From NCBI GenBank assembly GCA_025360875.1, contig JANYBI010000442.1, positions 1 to 13,800 of the forward strand: a DNA stretch of 13,800 bases, given 5' to 3'. The translations under genes and the position numbers were made by a program. Shown in pieces: positions 13,634-13,800 of this stretch (position 1 is its first letter; each line of letters starts with the position of its first letter). The notes beneath the pieces were generated by a model that saw only the letters and a list, made by a program, of their open reading frames with translations, was not told the origin of the DNA and made no database searches. The DNA comes from Lentisphaerota bacterium (GTDB lineage: Bacteria > Verrucomicrobiota > Lentisphaeria > Victivallales > GWF2-50-93).

Positions 13634-13657
13634 CGGCGGCCGGAAATCCGGCCGCCG
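13634..13657 (+). terminator. Strong GC-rich hairpin terminator of the nrdD unit
   Basis: CGGCGGCCGG (13634-13643) and CCGGCCGCCG (13648-13657) form a perfect 10-bp all-GC stem with an AAAT loop. The T-rich stretch (TATTTGAATTTTT) begins a few bases later, not immediately, so efficiency as an intrinsic terminator is uncertain, but it clearly closes the unit 30 bases after the small gene. Confidence 0.7.
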
Positions 13658-13726
13658 CAGCCTATTTGAATTTTTCTGCAAACCCCTGCGATTTGTAAAA
13701 CCGCGCATGTGCCTATATCTTTCCGT

Positions 13727-13774
13727 TGAGGGAACCTCTAAAAATTGACATATGGCGCGCAACAATAAATTATG
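13727..13774 (+). repeat. Dispersed repeat, copy 2 (probable insertion-sequence left end)
   Basis: Matches 8640-8687 at 44 of 48 positions in the same orientation, beginning TGAGGGAACCTCTAAAAATT. Here the frame from ATG 13752 stays open to the window edge, unlike in copy 1, so this may be the intact left end of a mobile element whose body lies to the right. The opening GAGGGAACCTCTAAAAA has the look of a transposon terminal repeat; I cannot assign a family. Confidence 0.6.
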
Positions 13775-13800
13775 GACTTATGGCAAGGAGCGGAATTCAG
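13752..13800 (+). CDS. Start of an unidentified gene inside repeat copy 2, cut by window edge
   Basis: Sixteen codons are visible (MARNNKLWTYGKERNS) before the window ends. The ATG lies 24 bases into the repeat, as transposase starts often do relative to an insertion-sequence end, but no conserved transposase motif is visible and no ribosome site precedes it. Assignment as a transposase is a guess from position only. Confidence 0.25.
   Translation, partial: MARNNKLWTYGKERNS

Noticed and set aside
13346..13765. 139-codon minus-strand open frame over the small radical gene
   Set aside because: It arises from the repeat and from antisense of the glycyl-radical gene; the same RAICQFLEVP shadow appears opposite repeat copy 1.
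8640..13774. Composite transposon carrying maf, kinase and nrdD
   Set aside because: Only two same-side element ends are visible, with no transposase and no opposite ends, so transposition of the segment as a unit is not supported.
1..13800. CRISPR arrays, tRNA or rRNA genes
   Set aside because: No regularly spaced direct repeats and no tRNA-like cloverleaf or rRNA sequence were recognised on either strand by eye.

Overview
The window is a 13.8 kb stretch of bacterial chromosome, nearly all coding, with short gaps and strong Shine-Dalgarno sites. It looks like an anaerobe with a Gram-negative-type cell plan. A class III (oxygen-sensitive) ribonucleotide reductase is present, and a corrinoid/URO-D-type methyltransferase relative and a cytosolic receiver-histidine kinase flank the core genes. 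The frequent AUA and AGG codons, the URO-D paralogue and the scrap resembling a rhamnosidase-type domain remind me of Lentisphaerota/Victivallales or other PVC bacteria. That is an impression, not a proven assignment.

Layout, left to right. (1) 1-1078, minus: URO-D superfamily gene, cut by the window edge. (2) 1223-3574: ftsK/spoIIIE DNA translocase, then a hairpin, a small coding scrap and a clear sigma70-type promoter. (3) 3753-5300: RodZ-like membrane protein with a very long low-complexity N-terminus. (4) 5384-8636: compact block aroQ - accB - accC - Asp23/Gls24 gene - membrane-anchored Asp23-like gene. Its order resembles the aroQ...accB-accC-yqhY neighbourhood of Firmicutes and links the first step of fatty-acid synthesis with an envelope-associated Asp23 protein and its probable anchor. 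(5) 8640-8789: one copy of a dispersed repeat, then a perfect 17-bp inverted repeat that contains the GTG start of maf. (6) maf (8778-9347) converges on and overlaps a receiver-histidine kinase gene (minus, 9331-10947). (7) 10948-11262: divergent control region with two NrdR-box-like sites overlapping the nrdD promoter. (8) 11263-13603: the class III ribonucleotide reductase in two pieces. (9) GC-rich terminator, then a second copy of the dispersed repeat running off the right edge, possibly the end of an insertion sequence.

The most unusual item is the split nrdD. The 667-residue large piece stops inside the zinc-knuckle region, with CPLS where the family has CPxC. The glycyl-radical domain is a separate 60-residue gene 154 bp downstream, with its own perfect AGGAGG site, a KCG motif that could supply the missing cysteine, and the RVCGY glycyl-radical motif. 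Both genes appear to lie in one NrdR-controlled unit closed by a strong terminator. This suggests either a genuine two-subunit class III reductase with the radical glycine supplied in trans, or a gene interrupted by a short insertion that has stayed functional.
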